NCBI GenBank assembly: GCA_036417435.1
Contig: CM070905.1
Location: 21,305,592 to 21,369,591, forward strand
DNA length: 64,000 nt
Direction of reading: 5' to 3'
From: Inia geoffrensis
Lineage: Eukaryota; Chordata; Mammalia; Artiodactyla; Iniidae
The position numbers and the translations under genes are program-made. Numbering within the stretch: the first letter of the stretch is position 1; every line of letters starts with the position of its first letter. Below are positions 55,066 through 64,000 of the stretch, one piece after another. The notes under the pieces were generated by a model. That model was not told where the DNA came from. It saw nothing but the letters and a program-made list of their open reading frames with translations, and made no database searches.

Positions 55066-56254
55066 AGAACCTGTTCAAAATATTACATCATGTGCAAGTA
55101 CTGACATTTAAAAGAATGAGTCGGGTCCATACACAGTCCCCGGAAAGGTGGCCGTGATAGTATTGAGGTGAGGGAGCAATTTGCACAGGGATACACATCG
55201 TATGCTTCTGGTTTTGAATATATATCACAAATACATACCGCTGTTAGCCATGGCTACCTGTTGGAGGTGGGGTTGGAGGGGAGGGGTGAGAGCTAGGAGC
55301 CTGGGACCAGGGCCGGCTGAAGGAGGTGGGGCCATAAGGCAGTTGCTTGTGGGGACGGAGAATTTGCTGAAGTCACAGGAGGGACACGCAGGAGGGAGAC
55401 CAAGAACAGGTCACACCTCCAACGCCAAGGGCCAAGGGCCAACCAGGCCACAGGTCAGGGGCTCTCTCCTCTCTTCCATTCCTGGTGCCATTGAATTGTG
55501 AGAGCCAGGGGAGGGTGGCAGCTGGTAGGAATCTACAGAGAGAACAACCCTTCTGCTCCTACGTGATGCACTAGAGGAGTCCCCAAGGACTGTTAGACTC
55601 TTTGCTGAAAACCAATAATGGAAGTGATGACGAGTGGGTGGAGCTGCCCCTTGAGCTGTGGGGTGAGGGTAGTCTGGTGGGTGGGTTAGAATAGGAGAGA
55701 GAGTGTAACCAGGGGATATGCTGACAGGGCCAGCCAGGAGTGGCCACCACCCCGGCTTATCTTTCTACCCACCACGTCCATGATGAAGGGCACACACACA
55801 CCCATGCCCACGGCCGGGAGTGGGCAGGGGGTGGGGGGAGGCGTCTCTTTGCTTCTCTGTCACACAAAGAGGGAGAAGCAAGGGTTCCTGCCCTCGAGGA
55901 GACTGCAGTGTGACAGGGGCTTTAAAAGTCCAACGCAAGTTCCCCCACCCACTGCCAACTAGTTGTAGAAAAAGAAATCACGCCTGCTGCCATCTCCTCC
56001 CCTCACCCCTCTCCAAATGGCAACTCTTTTAGGAGTGCCACCCACAAATTTTCGGCACTTGGCCAAACTGCTCTTCCTTATACAAGCCCAGGCTCTCCTG
56101 CCTCTGGACCTTTGTTCAGCTTCTAGCCGTTTCCTCTGAGTAGAGGACACCTCCCTCCTGCTTCCCACTGGTCTCCGTGGTCCAGACAGAAGCAGCTGGG
56201 GCTCCCCCTTCAGCCACAGCCCTGAGGAGGCCTCTGCGTGGCGCCAGCCTGGAT
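55066..56254. other. Unique sequence; possible L2 trace
   Basis: 56050-56170 has weak L2-like wording (GACCTTTGTTCAGCTTCTAG). No gene is recognised. Confidence 0.4.
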
Positions 56255-56415
56255 TCTGACCTTAGCTCTGTTGCACTGGTCCCTAAACCTCTTAGCCTCC
56301 ATGTCATCGTGCGTAAAGCGTTAGCACAGGGCTCCCACTAGGATTAAAGGCATTGGCACATGCAGAGACCACCCCTGGTGCCAGGAGCAGAAAAGGCGGG
56401 GTTGTTATAGCAGCA
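56255..56415 (+). mobile_element. MIR SINE
   Basis: TGACCTTAGCTCTGTTGCAC, CTAAACCTCTTAGCCTCCAT, CATCGTGCGTAAAGCGTTAG and GGATTAAAGGCATTGGCACA follow forward MIR order. Degenerate. Confidence 0.65.
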
Positions 56416-57050
56416 CACTGGGCATCGTGGAGAAAATAAAGACGAATGAGCCGAGGTTGCACCCACCTACCAGAAGCCAGCTGTCTGCTTGGAGAGGAAG
56501 TGAGACAGGCCTGCAGGGAGAGAAACTAGGAGCGAAGTGCCATTAGTAACGACTCTGGGCAGCACCTTGGCCTCACGTGCTCTCCGCCCAGACCCAGCCT
56601 TGGCTGCAGCACCTGTCAGAGGCACCTGTGACCATTCTGCCCCAGGGCTCCTCTGTGACCAGGGCAGGCCCTCCGGACACTCACACAGGTGATAAGCCAA
56701 GCTTTGCCACAATGGGGGAGGGGAGCTGCTTGATAAATGCTGTCCTCTTGCTCCTGGGGATAATTCAGAGTCCCATTCTGTGTGCTCCTCGGAGCCCCCG
56801 CTGACACAGCAGCACCAGCCTGAAAACTCATCCTTGGATTGGCCTGTCCTCCTTCCCCATTCACTCTTTTCAATCCTCACCTCCTGTGCTCTGAGATCAC
56901 TTCCCAAAATGCACCACCCAGCTCCAGGTCTCAGGCTTTCCCAGAGGGACTGAGGTTAAGACAACAGTGCAGCGGCTCAGGCCACAGCTTGGGGCTGCGA
57001 GCTGGGGCAGCTGCTCCCCTTTCCCCAGGAGTGGCCCCTGCTCATCTTCT
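56416..57050. other. Unique sequence, no gene recognised
   Basis: Overlapping frames on both strands near 56467-56907 lack domains. No repeat is recognised. Confidence 0.4.
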
Positions 57051-57055
57051 CTCAG

Positions 57056-57589
57056 TGTATTAGTCAGGATGCCCAGAGAAATGGAACCAATAGGATATAT
57101 AATGTATATGGAAGAGGAGATTTATTATACGAATTGGCTCAAGCCATGATGGAGGCCAAGAAGCCCCATGATCTTCTGTCTGCAAACTGCACAACCAGGA
57201 AAGCTGGTGGGTAATTTAGCCTGAGGCCGAAGGTCCGAGAATGGGGGTGGGCAGATACAGATGGCCCAAGTCCTGGTCTTAGTCTGAAAGCCTGAGAAGC
57301 GAGAGTGCCCACGTCCTGTGTCCAAGGGCAGGAGAAGATTGATGTCTCAGCTCAAGCAGAGACAGCAAGTCCGCCACCTTTTTGCTCTCTCCAGGTCCTC
57401 AGATGGATTGGGTGATCTCCACCCACACTGGTGAAGGCATTTTCTTTTACTGAGTCTACTGACTCAAATACTAACCTGCCAATCTCTTCCAGAGACATCC
57501 TCACAGACACACATACAGAAATACAGTTTTACTAGCTCTCTGAGCATGCCTCAGCCCAGTCACTCTGGTACATAAAATTAACTACCACA
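57056..57589 (+). mobile_element. Ancient LTR-like repeat, family not named
   Basis: The element starts TGTATTAGTCAGGATGCCCA, continues GAGAAATGGAACCAATAGGA, GGAAAGCTGGTGGGTAATTT, GCAGGAGAAGATTGATGTCT and ends AAAATTAACTACCACA. TG...CA termini and a length of about 530 bp suit an LTR. Flanking CTCAG (57051-57055) and CTAGG (57590-57594) could be a decayed 5 bp duplication. I recognise it as a common mammalian repeat but cannot give the family name with certainty. Confidence 0.65.
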
Positions 57590-57619
57590 CTAGGGGTTGC
57601 TGTGAAGGTCACATTAGAG

Positions 57620-57852
57620 GAATGGGTTAGCGTAGAGGTTGAGGACACAGTCTCTAGAGCCAGGCTCTCAGATTCTTCAACTTGTGTGTTACTTAGAAGT
57701 TACTTAACCTCCCAGTACCTCAGTCTCCTCAAATGTAACACGAGGATGGTAATAATTGTGCTCACCTCCTAGGGTTATTGTGAGGATCCACGGAAGTAAT
57801 ACATGCAAAGTATCTAAAACAGTCTCCACCTATTAAGATAGTGTCTCCAAAG
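57620..57852 (+). mobile_element. MIR SINE
   Basis: GTAGAGGTTGAGGACACAGT, AGAGCCAGGCTCTCAGATTC, TTACTTAACCTCCCAGTACC and CCTAGGGTTATTGTGAGGAT form a nearly full forward MIR. An L1 has inserted at its 3' end. Confidence 0.82.
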
Positions 57853-58120
57853 TGAGAGAGAGGCATGGACATATATACACTACCAAACGTAAGGTAGATA
57901 GCTAGTGGGAAGCAGCCTCATAGCACAGGGAGATCAGCTGGGTGCTTTGTGACTGCCTGGAGGGGTGGGATAGGGAGGGTGGGAGGGAGGGAGACGCAAG
58001 AGGGAAGAGATTTGGGAACATATGTATATGTATAACTGATTCACTTTGTTATAAAGCAGAAACTAACACACCATTGTAAAGCAATTATACTCCAATAAAG
58101 ATGTAAAAAAAAAAAAAAAA
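57853..58120 (+). mobile_element. LINE-1 3' end, severely 5'-truncated, young
   Basis: AGCACAGGGAGATCAGCTGG, AACATATGTATATGTATAAC, AAAGCAGAAACTAACACACC and CTCCAATAAAGATGTAAAAA precede a clean A run. The 16 bp target duplication GATAGTGTCTCCAAAG / GATAATGTCTCCAAAG is at 57837-57852 and 58121-58136. The intact tail suggests a recent insertion. Confidence 0.95.
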
Positions 58121-58136
58121 GATAATGTCTCCAAAG

Positions 58137-59004
58137 CACTTTGCAGAGTGCCTGTCACTTTGGAAAATGCTAGATAAAGATAAGTAAGTATAAGGTTAGT
58201 ACAAGAAAACCTAGGAAAATGTTTTTGTGACTTAGAAACCGGAAAGGACATCTTAAAACTTCAAAAGCACACTCCAGAATTTAAAAGATTGCTTTTGATC
58301 TTGACGGCATCAAAATGCAGGATTCATCGCCATTGAACAAACTTCGTAGATGGAGGACAGAACGGGAGGAGGTCTAAAACCGACATAGATTTTATTCTAA
58401 TTCTAGGTATACTCTGATATCAACAATCTACAAAGGACTTCTAGAAATCAGGGAGGAGAGGGCTGCAGTCCCTCCAGGAAACAGGCAAAAGTGTGGACAA
58501 ACTATACAGAAAAGGAAACCCCCAAAGTACAGAAACGCGTGAAGCATGCAGTGGTGGGTAACAGACACACACAAGCTGGGAATCCAAGTGGGGCCGCCCT
58601 TCTGGAGAGCGGTGTGACCGTGCAGGCAGGCCCTGGGCTCGCGCTGCTGGGAATCCAGCCCAAAGGAGATCTCACCCAGGTCTGTGGGGTGCCACGCTGA
58701 CCACCCACTGCAGTGTTCTCCCCCTGCAGGGCGAAGGGGTGGGAGGGGCTGGATTGATCCTCCTGCTGACTCTAAGTCTATACCATGCTTCGTCAGTATT
58801 TGCCGCTGCTACTGCAGTCTAACCCGGAGGCACAAAAAAAAAACCTGCAGCGGGGAGGGAGGAGGAGGGAGCAGGGCACACGTGGTCGGTGTCTGGGGGC
58901 AGGGCAGCTGGAGGAGGCCCGGTTTTGAAGCCCGGGTGCAGGGGGCATGGCGGTGCCCTCAGCAAAGTCGAGAACCGGGGCACAAGGCCTAGCGTGACCA
59001 TGGG
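58137..59004. other. Unique sequence, no gene recognised
   Basis: No gene or confident repeat is seen. 58300-58660 could contain old L1-derived sequence, but I cannot support it. Confidence 0.35.
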
Positions 59005-59255
59005 GGTGTGAGGTCCTGTCAAGACAGGGGTGGAGGACTGCGTGATGATTGGGGTCAGCAACACTGTAGCGCACACTTGAAAGCGGCCAGGAGAGTGAAT
59101 CCTAAAGGTTAACTCGCTAAAGTGATGGATGGTAACTAGACTTACTGTGGTGATCCTTTCACAAAGTATATAAATATCTGAATTGTTACCTTGGACACCT
59201 GAAACCAATATAACATTATATGTCAATTACACCTCAGTTAAAATGTTAAAAAAAG
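59005..59255 (+). mobile_element. LINE-1 3' UTR, old
   Basis: GATGGATGGTAACTAGACTT, TACTGTGGTGATCCTTTCAC, CCTTGGACACCTGAAACCAA and TATAACATTATATGTCAATT are the L1 3' UTR, ending in an A run at about 59250. Confidence 0.85.
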
Positions 59256-59955
59256 ACACAGCCCTAGGAAAATGTGCCTGCAGCAGTACAGACCAGGGAG
59301 TGAGGGCCCTGGGGGATGGAGCTCAGGCCTCTGGGGGAGCCCAGAGAGGACTCCTAGGGTGAGCGTGCAGAGCCTGGGCCCGGCGCCCCATGCTCATCCT
59401 TGGGGCGTTTCAGTGCGATGGTGGCAACCCAGACCACACGGGCCTCCTCCCGTGATGAGCTGTGAGGGGGCATCCATGCACAATGGGCAGCTCTGGGGTG
59501 CAAGCTGGTGGAGGGCAGCGGGCAGAGGGTGTGGGCGAGGATGGCTCCAGCCAAACGTCCTGCTCAGTGTCTGGGAGCTGATCTTTCAAGAACGAAGGTG
59601 CTTTCTGAGGTAGAGAGGATGGGCAGGCCCTTCCACCGAGAGGAAACTGTCTGAACGGGGACTCCGAGACAGGAAAACCCACGCCTGTCAGAAGAGACAG
59701 GGAGGTCCCTGGGAGGGCAGGCTGGCCAAGGGGGCTCAAAGGGCTTGAGCTGAATCCTGAAGGCCTCCCGGGACGTCTTGAGGAGTCTGGACCACGTCCC
59801 GTGGAGCTGAGAGCCTCTGCCCCCACAGGGTGGTGAAGGCTCAGCTGCGCTTTCACGAGGATGGGGAGGAGGGGTGAGGCCGGGCCAGAAGACAGCTCCA
59901 CTCACACCTCGAGCACGCGCTGCGGCATACCCGTGCACTGCCCACACCAGCCCCA
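59256..59955. other. Unique sequence, no gene recognised
   Basis: GC-rich with overlapping frames up to 163 codons on both strands. No domain is recognised. Confidence 0.4.
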
Positions 59956-59957
59956 GA

Positions 59958-60090
59958 CCCGCACAGGACACACACACACATGTGCATCACACCCACCCGT
60001 CACACCCACTCCACACCCACAGCCACACAGCACCCACACGTGCACGTACTCACCACGTCACATGCACCCACACGACACACCACGCAGGCA
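59958..60090. repeat. CA/CAC-rich imperfect tract
   Basis: CAGGACACACACACACATGT followed by CACCC and CACG words for about 130 bp resembles the composition of the 7-9.6 kb satellite but lacks its TGTGTACACA module. Confidence 0.85.
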
Positions 60091-61049
60091 CTGTGCCTCC
60101 AGTAAATGCAGGTGGGCACCTGACTCTTGAACAACCTGAAAGAGTACAACGTAAAAAGCCTGCCATCTCTGGGGCTGTTGTTGGGCATTCAGACCCTGAA
60201 TAAGGTCTGGAGCTCCTTAATTTGATGTGACCTCAGGGAACTCTGGTCTCCATCTCCCATCTGAGCCAGAGGGACTTCTGTCTGCCGCCCAGGGAGAGAC
60301 CGGGCTGGGCCATGAGGTGCCCCCTCCCCAGCTGGAGCCACGGCCGCTGGTCCTTTTCCCACCCCCTGTTCTCCCTCTGATGCACTTTGGCACCTTTCCG
60401 TCTCAGAGGACACGGTCCCCAGAGGGCCCTCTCTCGCCAGTCTCTCAGATAAGCCAGATTATCTGTCCATCTGCTGGCCACTGACCTCTTTTTCTTCTTA
60501 GAGCTCTCTTCCTGAAATAACCCGGGGTTATCTTGGCTGCCGGAGCACAACAGGCCTCCTCACAGCCTCCCTCCCAGGGAGAGTGGCCGCTTGTCCGGGG
60601 CAGCTTTCAACGCCTTTCATCTAGGCCTGAATTCCACACACTATTAGGCCAGGCTGCAGACCTTCTGGGAAGGGCTGGCACCTCCACCCACATCAGATAC
60701 CACGACTGCAGCCCCTGCTCATGAGAGCACAGGTGGCCTCTTCCTCCCCCCAGGGGAGGGGGTGGCCCTGCTGCTCCCTGGTTCTCTCACCCCAACCCCC
60801 CCGGGCAGCTGGACCCTTGTACTTGTAACCCCAGTCATCTGCTCAGAATTGGCAGACCCAAGGCCAAGCTCTGCCTAATTCCAAACCTCCCATCTCTGCC
60901 ACATTTCCGTCCACTCAGTCATGTCAAAACTTTCCAAGAGTCCTGGATTAAAATCTCAGGCACAGTCCAGCACCCTTCCCATCCTGGTGGCGCCCCTCAC
61001 CAGCACCACAGCCCAAGCCCCGGCCTGCTGCCCTTGCAGGCTGGAGTCC
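60091..61049. other. Unique sequence, no gene recognised
   Basis: No gene or confident repeat is seen. Confidence 0.4.
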
Positions 61050-61480
61050 TCGGACAGCTCCCCTGCATTCTGGATTCCAAGCCCCCTCCACGCAGCTGCC
61101 AGACTAACAGTCTTCAGTTAGCATTTCACCCTGGCACTGCCCTGCTCGAGATCCTTCCATGGCTCCCTAGTAACAGCTGCCTCAAATCTAAACATATTTG
61201 TCTGGCTCAAGGTACACCTCCACTGACCTAACATCACAGCCTGCTACTCTGGTTAGGGTTGTCTTTGCTCCTGAGAGGAGGCCCGCCCCCCCCCCCCACC
61301 CCCAGCACCCTCACACACAGGCTCTTTTGGGCCTCCATGCCTCTGCCCAAGCTGACCTGCTGACCAGCAACACCCTTCCGCATCTCCTCCCCCTCGGCAA
61401 GACCCTCCCAGTCCCATTTTCGCCAAGTCCTCTTCAGTGCTTTCCAGTCATTCATTTATTCAGCCAACGTTAATTGAGCC
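61050..61480 (+). mobile_element. L2 LINE, degenerate
   Basis: CTGCCAGACTAACAGTCTTC, GAGATCCTTCCATGGCTCCC, TGACCTAACATCACAGCCTG and CCTCCATGCCTCTGCCCAAG fit the L2 order. A poly(C) run interrupts at 61287-61306. Confidence 0.55.
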
Positions 61481-61871
61481 CTTACCTCAAACAAGGCATT
61501 TGCTGACCTGCCTCCCCTCTGAGCTCTAACAGCACAAGTAACACCTGCCCCACGCCTCTGCACAGAATCCCTTGAGGTCGTGCAGGGCATCACCATTACA
61601 GGCCTGTAGCCCTCCACCAAGTCGAGGGCTCCTGGAAGGCAGTGCCCAGTGTCCTGCTCCTTGCATGTGCCCTAGACCATGGCTCATAGACTTGGGAACA
61701 TTACAAGCTGCAGGTGGTGGGGTTTTTTTTGTTTTTGTTTGGAGGGCTAGCACAGGATTGTCAGCTTTTTGTTTCATCAGATAAAAATGTCTTTTAATCT
61801 CCGTGATGTCATAAACAAAAGCACATTTTAACACTCACAAAGTAGCACTAGGAAAGTAGGTAGAACACCAT

Positions 61872-62018
61872 CCCAGAATAAAGGACGATCCTAGCAGTAT
61901 GGAAAAATTCACCGCATTTTTCTTCTTCATTTCAGAAATAATCTCAGAATAAAAGGACAGTCCTTTCAAAGGAAGAAATTTAGCACGCTGAAAAATTCAT
62001 TGTTTCTTTTTCTTCAGT
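61872..62018. repeat. Diverged tandem duplication, about 70 bp units
   Basis: The first unit runs CCAGAATAAAGGACGATCC to CTTCTTCATTTCAG (61873-61935). The second runs TCAGAATAAAAGGACAGTCC to CTTTTTCTTCAG (61944-62016). Both contain GAAAAATTCA followed by a T-rich stretch. Confidence 0.6.
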
Positions 62019-63555
62019 TCACAGGGGACGGGTGACGACTTTATCAATGTCCGTTCCAGTGTTTGGGAGCCCCTGTCTACAGCCCCTCACCGGGTGAGCA
62101 CAGCTCAAGGGAGTGGCGTGAGCGGTTGATGTCTTTGCTTGGTTGTTGCCTGGAGAAGCCTCCATGAGTCTCCTCTCACAAGACCCAGGCTGGGAGCCAG
62201 GGACATGGCTGGCCAGGCAGTGGTGACCCCACGCCTTCAGCTCTGTCTCAGACACAGTGCCTGAATTTTTGCTCCTCTGTAGGCAGACAGGTATTCTTGA
62301 CACTGAATGGTGCTCCCATTCTTGGGCAGTAAAATCCTGGAACCTCAGGGGAGGTAGATGGGATGGGAGCACCTGGGGTGCTGGATAGGAGAAAAAACAA
62401 ATAGGTCATAGAAACAGTCAGCCACCCGATGACCTCATGGTTCCAAGCTGGTCAGGAGCAGTGCTGGGGTGAGGCCCCAGAGCCTCTCGCCTCACAGGCC
62501 TTGGGATCCTGACCTCTCCCTGCCCTGTCCGAGTTGGGTTTCTTCAAGAGAGAAATACAACCAAAACTTTCCATTTCTCAGCCCGGGACCCTCCCACTCC
62601 CACCCCAGCCACTTCCATAAAAAGCCATTGCTGCCTCGAGGGAAGAGAGAGAGAATTTTTCCAAAGGATGCATGTGTGTATTGTTAGGAGCAGCAAGCAT
62701 TTCGGTGAACTGCAGGTCACGGCACAGCCTGACAAATGGCAGGAAGTTTGGGACTTGGGCCTGACATTTTTCTCACAAAGGCCCTACGGCCCAGCCAGGT
62801 GAGCTGGGCCTGGGGACGGACACGGGGCCACCGCCCAGCATTTCCTGCCCTTTGTTGGCCCATGTGACAGCCTTCCCGGCGCTTGAAATGGCCTTTCTTT
62901 TGTGCCTGACTCCTGTTCTTTATTTATGGAGAGGAGCGTCTCGATATAGAAACGGGTGGGCCCCGAGTCGGCAGCAGGATGTGGGAATGCAGACTGGCAG
63001 GATGCCCACCAACAGGGACAGGATCGTCGAATTAAAATAATGTGGCCACATACTCCCAGTAATAAGCCTGGCTGGTATTTATATGCCTGATGAGGTGTTG
63101 CACAGGCTCCGCTGGCACGTTTCGGGGGGATTGGGAGTCTGCCCGTCCATTAGCCCGCCTGTCGGCACCACACTTTGGCTCTCCTGCCTGGGCTGCCTTT
63201 GCTGATCGTGAGTCAGTTCTGCCTGGCCAGACCCTCCAAGTCAGTGTGGGCTCCTAGAAGGGGGGGACCCTTCCTTCTCCCCACCGGAAAGCCTTTACTG
63301 TCAGCTTCATCGGGATTAGACTCTTCTCCAGATAGCTGGCAGTGTGTCTGTGGGCATCGGTTCCCCAGGGCACCTCCGTAAGCTTCCGACCTTTTCTCCA
63401 TTGTCATCATTTATGATAGAATTCTTTCTAAAAGGAATCATACATTCCTGGTGTGTCAGAAGACTTGGAACAGAATTTGAGTTTTTCTTGGGAACTCGGG
63501 GTCTTGGTTAGGAACCCTGTGTGAGCAGTAGAAAGGACCCCGGGCCAGGTAGGAC
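62019..63555. other. About 1.5 kb without recognised features
   Basis: No gene or repeat is recognised. 62850-63110 mixes GC-rich DNA with AT cores (TCTTTATTTATGGAGAG, GGTATTTATATGCC), which could be regulatory, but nothing in the sequence alone establishes that. Confidence 0.35.
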
Positions 63556-63559
63556 CAGG

Positions 63560-63660
63560 AGAGCTGGGTACCGTTCCTCACCCTGCCTGGCTAGCTGTGC
63601 AACCTTAAGCAAGTTCCTTCACCTCTCTGGCTCTCAGAGGTTGGCCTGATGACGCCAAGT
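63560..63660 (+). mobile_element. MIR SINE fragment
   Basis: CTAGCTGTGCAACCTTAAGC, AAGTTCCTTCACCTCTCTGG and CTCTCAGAGGTTGG match the forward MIR core. Confidence 0.7.
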
Positions 63661-63851
63661 GTTCATCTTAATTCTCACGTTCTGTGGTTCCATTTGTTTT
63701 GTACCATGTGGTCATACAGCGATGTCAATACAAAAGTTACTGAGGTACATAAGGCCGTTTATCCCAAACAGGAAATCATAGCTGACTTTGAGTTCTCATC
63801 ACCATTTTTGGTAGATTTCTTTCTGGTCTACCTTGTTTGAAAAAAAAAGGG

Positions 63852-63978
63852 GGGGACTTCCCTGGCGGCCCAGTGGTTAAGACTCCATGCTTCCACTGCA
63901 GGGGGCATGGGTTTGATCCCTGGTCGGGGAACTAAGATCCTGCATCCTGCGTGGGGTGGCCAAAAAAAAAAAAAAAAG
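63852..63978 (+). mobile_element. Short CHR-1 SINE
   Basis: GGGACTTCCCTGGCGGCCCA, GTGGTTAAGACTCCATGCTT, TTTGATCCCTGGTCGGGGAA and a run of about 17 As. No target duplication is recognisable in the remaining right flank. Confidence 0.95.
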
Positions 63979-64000
63979 GTAGCCTAAAGGCTAATTTTAG

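Overview
The window is repeat-dense nuclear DNA from a mammal, almost certainly a cetacean (whale or dolphin). The main evidence is 19 tRNA-derived SINEs of the CHR type, which is confined to cetaceans, hippos and ruminants. They include a roughly 210 bp subtype (box A-like TGGCGCAGTGGTTGAGAGTC, body ending near GCGTACCGCAAAA) that I associate with cetaceans. Older pan-mammalian repeats (MIR, L2, MLT1, MER5) form the background. I cannot name the species. No rRNA, true tRNA, CRISPR array or prokaryotic gene organisation is present.

I find no intact protein-coding gene and no exon series I can defend, so the window looks intergenic or deeply intronic. The many short open frames have no recognisable domains or conserved-looking composition, and many lie inside repeats. 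The one recognisable gene-derived sequence is a dead, intronless minus-strand retrocopy of CSTF1 (50 kDa cleavage stimulation factor subunit, a WD40 protein) at about 51.70-53.86 kb. It is broken by stops, indels and a CHR SINE insertion.

Layout: 0-7.2 kb is unique sequence with an MLT1 LTR hosting a SINE, four more CHR SINEs and a MIR. 7.19-9.57 kb is a 2.4 kb CA-rich minisatellite built around a recurring TGTGTACACA palindrome; its long open frames on both strands are compositional. 9.6-14 kb is mostly unique, with an L1 3' end and one SINE. 14.1-15.7 kb is a composite L1/L1/CHR block inside a MIR, bounded by a perfect 17 bp duplication. 15.9-18.6 kb is rich in L2. 18.6-35.9 kb has long unrecognised stretches with L2, MIR, three CHR SINEs, a MIR split by an unidentified 470 bp insert, and a (CA)n microsatellite. 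35.9-38.7 kb holds three different retroviral LTR-like sequences and an L1 tail. 39-46.6 kb has five CHR SINEs, L2, MIR and MER5. 46.6-51.7 kb is mostly unique with one L1 tail. 51.7-53.9 kb is the CSTF1 retrocopy. 54-64 kb has a second MLT1-like LTR, a further LTR-like element, two L1 tails, L2, MIR and two SINEs.

The parts do not form a pathway. The relationships are historical: nested insertions give relative ages (SINE into MLT1, SINE into CSTF1 retrocopy, L1 into MIR, SINE into L2, LTR into L2). I saw no convincing previously undescribed functional system. The best leads are the composite retroelement block, the palindrome-phased CA minisatellite, and the extra 75 bp segment and promoter-like 5' end of the CSTF1 retrocopy.
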